NCBI GenBank assembly: GCA_003541895.1
Contig: DPLR01000424.1
Coordinates: forward strand, 1 to 6,248
DNA from: Cytophagales bacterium
GTDB taxonomy: Bacteria; Bacteroidota; Bacteroidia; Cytophagales; Cyclobacteriaceae
Reading direction: 5' to 3'
DNA length: 6,248 nucleotides
Under the pieces are notes generated by a model. The model did not search any database. It worked only from the letters and a program-made list of their open reading frames with translations, and had not been told where the DNA came from. A program made the position numbers and the translations under genes. Shown piece by piece: positions 5,750 through 6,248 of this stretch (position 1 is its first letter; every line of letters starts with the position of its first letter).

Positions 5750-6031
5750 ATGAATCCTGAAGTAGAACAACTGGAATTAGTAGACTTGCTCGAAGCCATT
5801 CAAATCACGGATGTGAAAGACCTCGTGGTCTTCAATGATGATTTTAATACGTTTGAGCACGTCATTAAAACACTGATCCGCGTTTGTAAACATACACCTG
5901 AACAAGCCGAACAATGCACGTGGCTGATTCATTACAAAGGGAAGTGCACAGTGCGCACTGGTTCATTTGAAGAACTTGACCCCATGCGCGAAGCGATCTG
6001 TGAAGCTGGTATCGATGCCAAAATAATCTGA
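5750..6031 (+). CDS. clpS: ATP-dependent Clp protease adaptor ClpS
   Basis: This 93-residue cytoplasmic adaptor binds the N-domain of the ClpA/ClpC unfoldase and delivers N-degron substrates to ClpP. Family hallmarks are LVVFNDDFNTFEHVI (25-39), with N29-D30-D31 aligning with the alpha-amino-binding residues of E. coli ClpS (N34, D35, D36), and LIHYKGKC (59-66), where H61 corresponds to E. coli H66. Family length is normal, with a short acidic N-terminal extension (residues 1-24). The E. coli gatekeeper M40 position is F35 here. ATG 5750 is chosen because the in-frame TTG at 5726 overlaps the -7 promoter element. The TGA stop overlaps the recR ATG by one base (TGATG), so the two genes are almost certainly co-transcribed and translationally coupled. 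Its partner unfoldase is not in the window. Confidence 0.93.
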   Translation: MNPEVEQLELVDLLEAIQITDVKDLVVFNDDFNTFEHVIKTLIRVCKHTPEQAEQCTWLIHYKGKCTVRTGSFEELDPMREAICEAGIDAKII

Positions 6032-6248
6032 TGGAATATCCGTCAAAACTGATTGAAGAAGCCGTTAACGAAGTTTCAAAACTGCCGGGCATTGGCAAGA
6101 AGACGGCATTGCGTTTGGTATTACACTTGGTAAAAGAAAACGAAAACCGAACGCTAGCCCTTACAGAGTCGCTCAATAAACTGCGCACGAATATCAAATT
6201 TTGCAAAACCTGTTTCAATATTTCGGATGACGAAGAGTGCGCCATTTG
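6031..6248 (+). CDS. recR: Recombination mediator protein RecR, N-terminal 72 residues, partial at window edge
   Basis: RecR acts with RecO (and RecF) to load RecA onto SSB-coated single-stranded DNA at gaps and stalled forks. The visible part starts MEYPSKLIEEAVNEVSKLPG and contains the helix-hairpin-helix LPGIGKKTALRLVLHLV (18-34), the DNA-binding element of the family. It then runs into the zinc finger CKTCFNISDDEEC (C58, C61, C70), whose fourth Cys is expected just past the window edge. The Toprim domain (roughly 120 further residues) is also outside. Start and family agree with the usual RecR N-terminus. Its ATG shares a base with the clpS stop codon, and no separate promoter is seen, so expression probably depends on the clpS promoter. 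Confidence 0.96.
   Translation, partial: MEYPSKLIEEAVNEVSKLPGIGKKTALRLVLHLVKENENRTLALTESLNKLRTNIKFCKTCFNISDDEECAI

Noticed and set aside
5865..6245. 126-residue minus-strand ORF
   Set aside because: It is antisense to clpS and recR, both of which match their families across this region.
1..6248. Mobile element, CRISPR array, tRNA or toxin-antitoxin module
   Set aside because: No transposase or integrase, terminal inverted repeats, regularly spaced repeats or tRNA-like cloverleaf was seen; gene content and base use look uniform and core-like.

Overview
The window looks like a chromosomal segment of a Bacteroidota bacterium, probably of the Cytophagales type. It is AT-rich. Several start regions carry the phylum-specific -7 promoter element (TAnnTTTG) or one-mismatch versions of it, and strong Shine-Dalgarno sequences are absent. 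The proteins read like Bacteroidota homologues: a sodium:solute symporter, a short ClpS, RecR, and a Cys-less MGMT-like protein. No insertion sequence, prophage, CRISPR array, tRNA or rRNA was seen, so this is mostly ordinary core-type sequence.

Left part (1-1863): the 5' portion of a dihydrolipoyl dehydrogenase gene (lpdA) runs leftward off the window. Across a 125-bp spacer, a membrane-anchored metallo-beta-lactamase-fold hydrolase of the NAPE-PLD/UlaG-like type runs rightward. Middle part (1864-3825): this hydrolase converges, with no base between the stop codons, on a leftward gene for a secreted protein. That protein has three Ig-like domains followed by a coiled-coil region with a glycine-rich hydrophobic hairpin. 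Divergent from it is a small alkyltransferase-like protein whose acceptor cysteine is replaced by alanine.

Right part (3826-6248): a 328-bp gap contains nested hairpins, a 36-codon single-transmembrane ORF, and a very clear rho-independent terminator. The terminator abuts the leftward sodium:solute symporter gene. A 153-bp repeat-rich spacer then separates the symporter from a rightward, translationally coupled clpS-recR pair, of which recR is cut by the window end.

The genes do not form one pathway. They cover central metabolism (lpdA), DNA damage handling (the ATL and RecR), protein quality control (ClpS) and envelope functions (hydrolase, Ig-like protein, symporter, small membrane ORF). 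The points most worth a second look are the terminator-bounded small membrane ORF, the Ig-like protein's C-terminal hairpin, the Cys-to-Ala alkyltransferase-like protein, and two start-site corrections forced by promoter elements.
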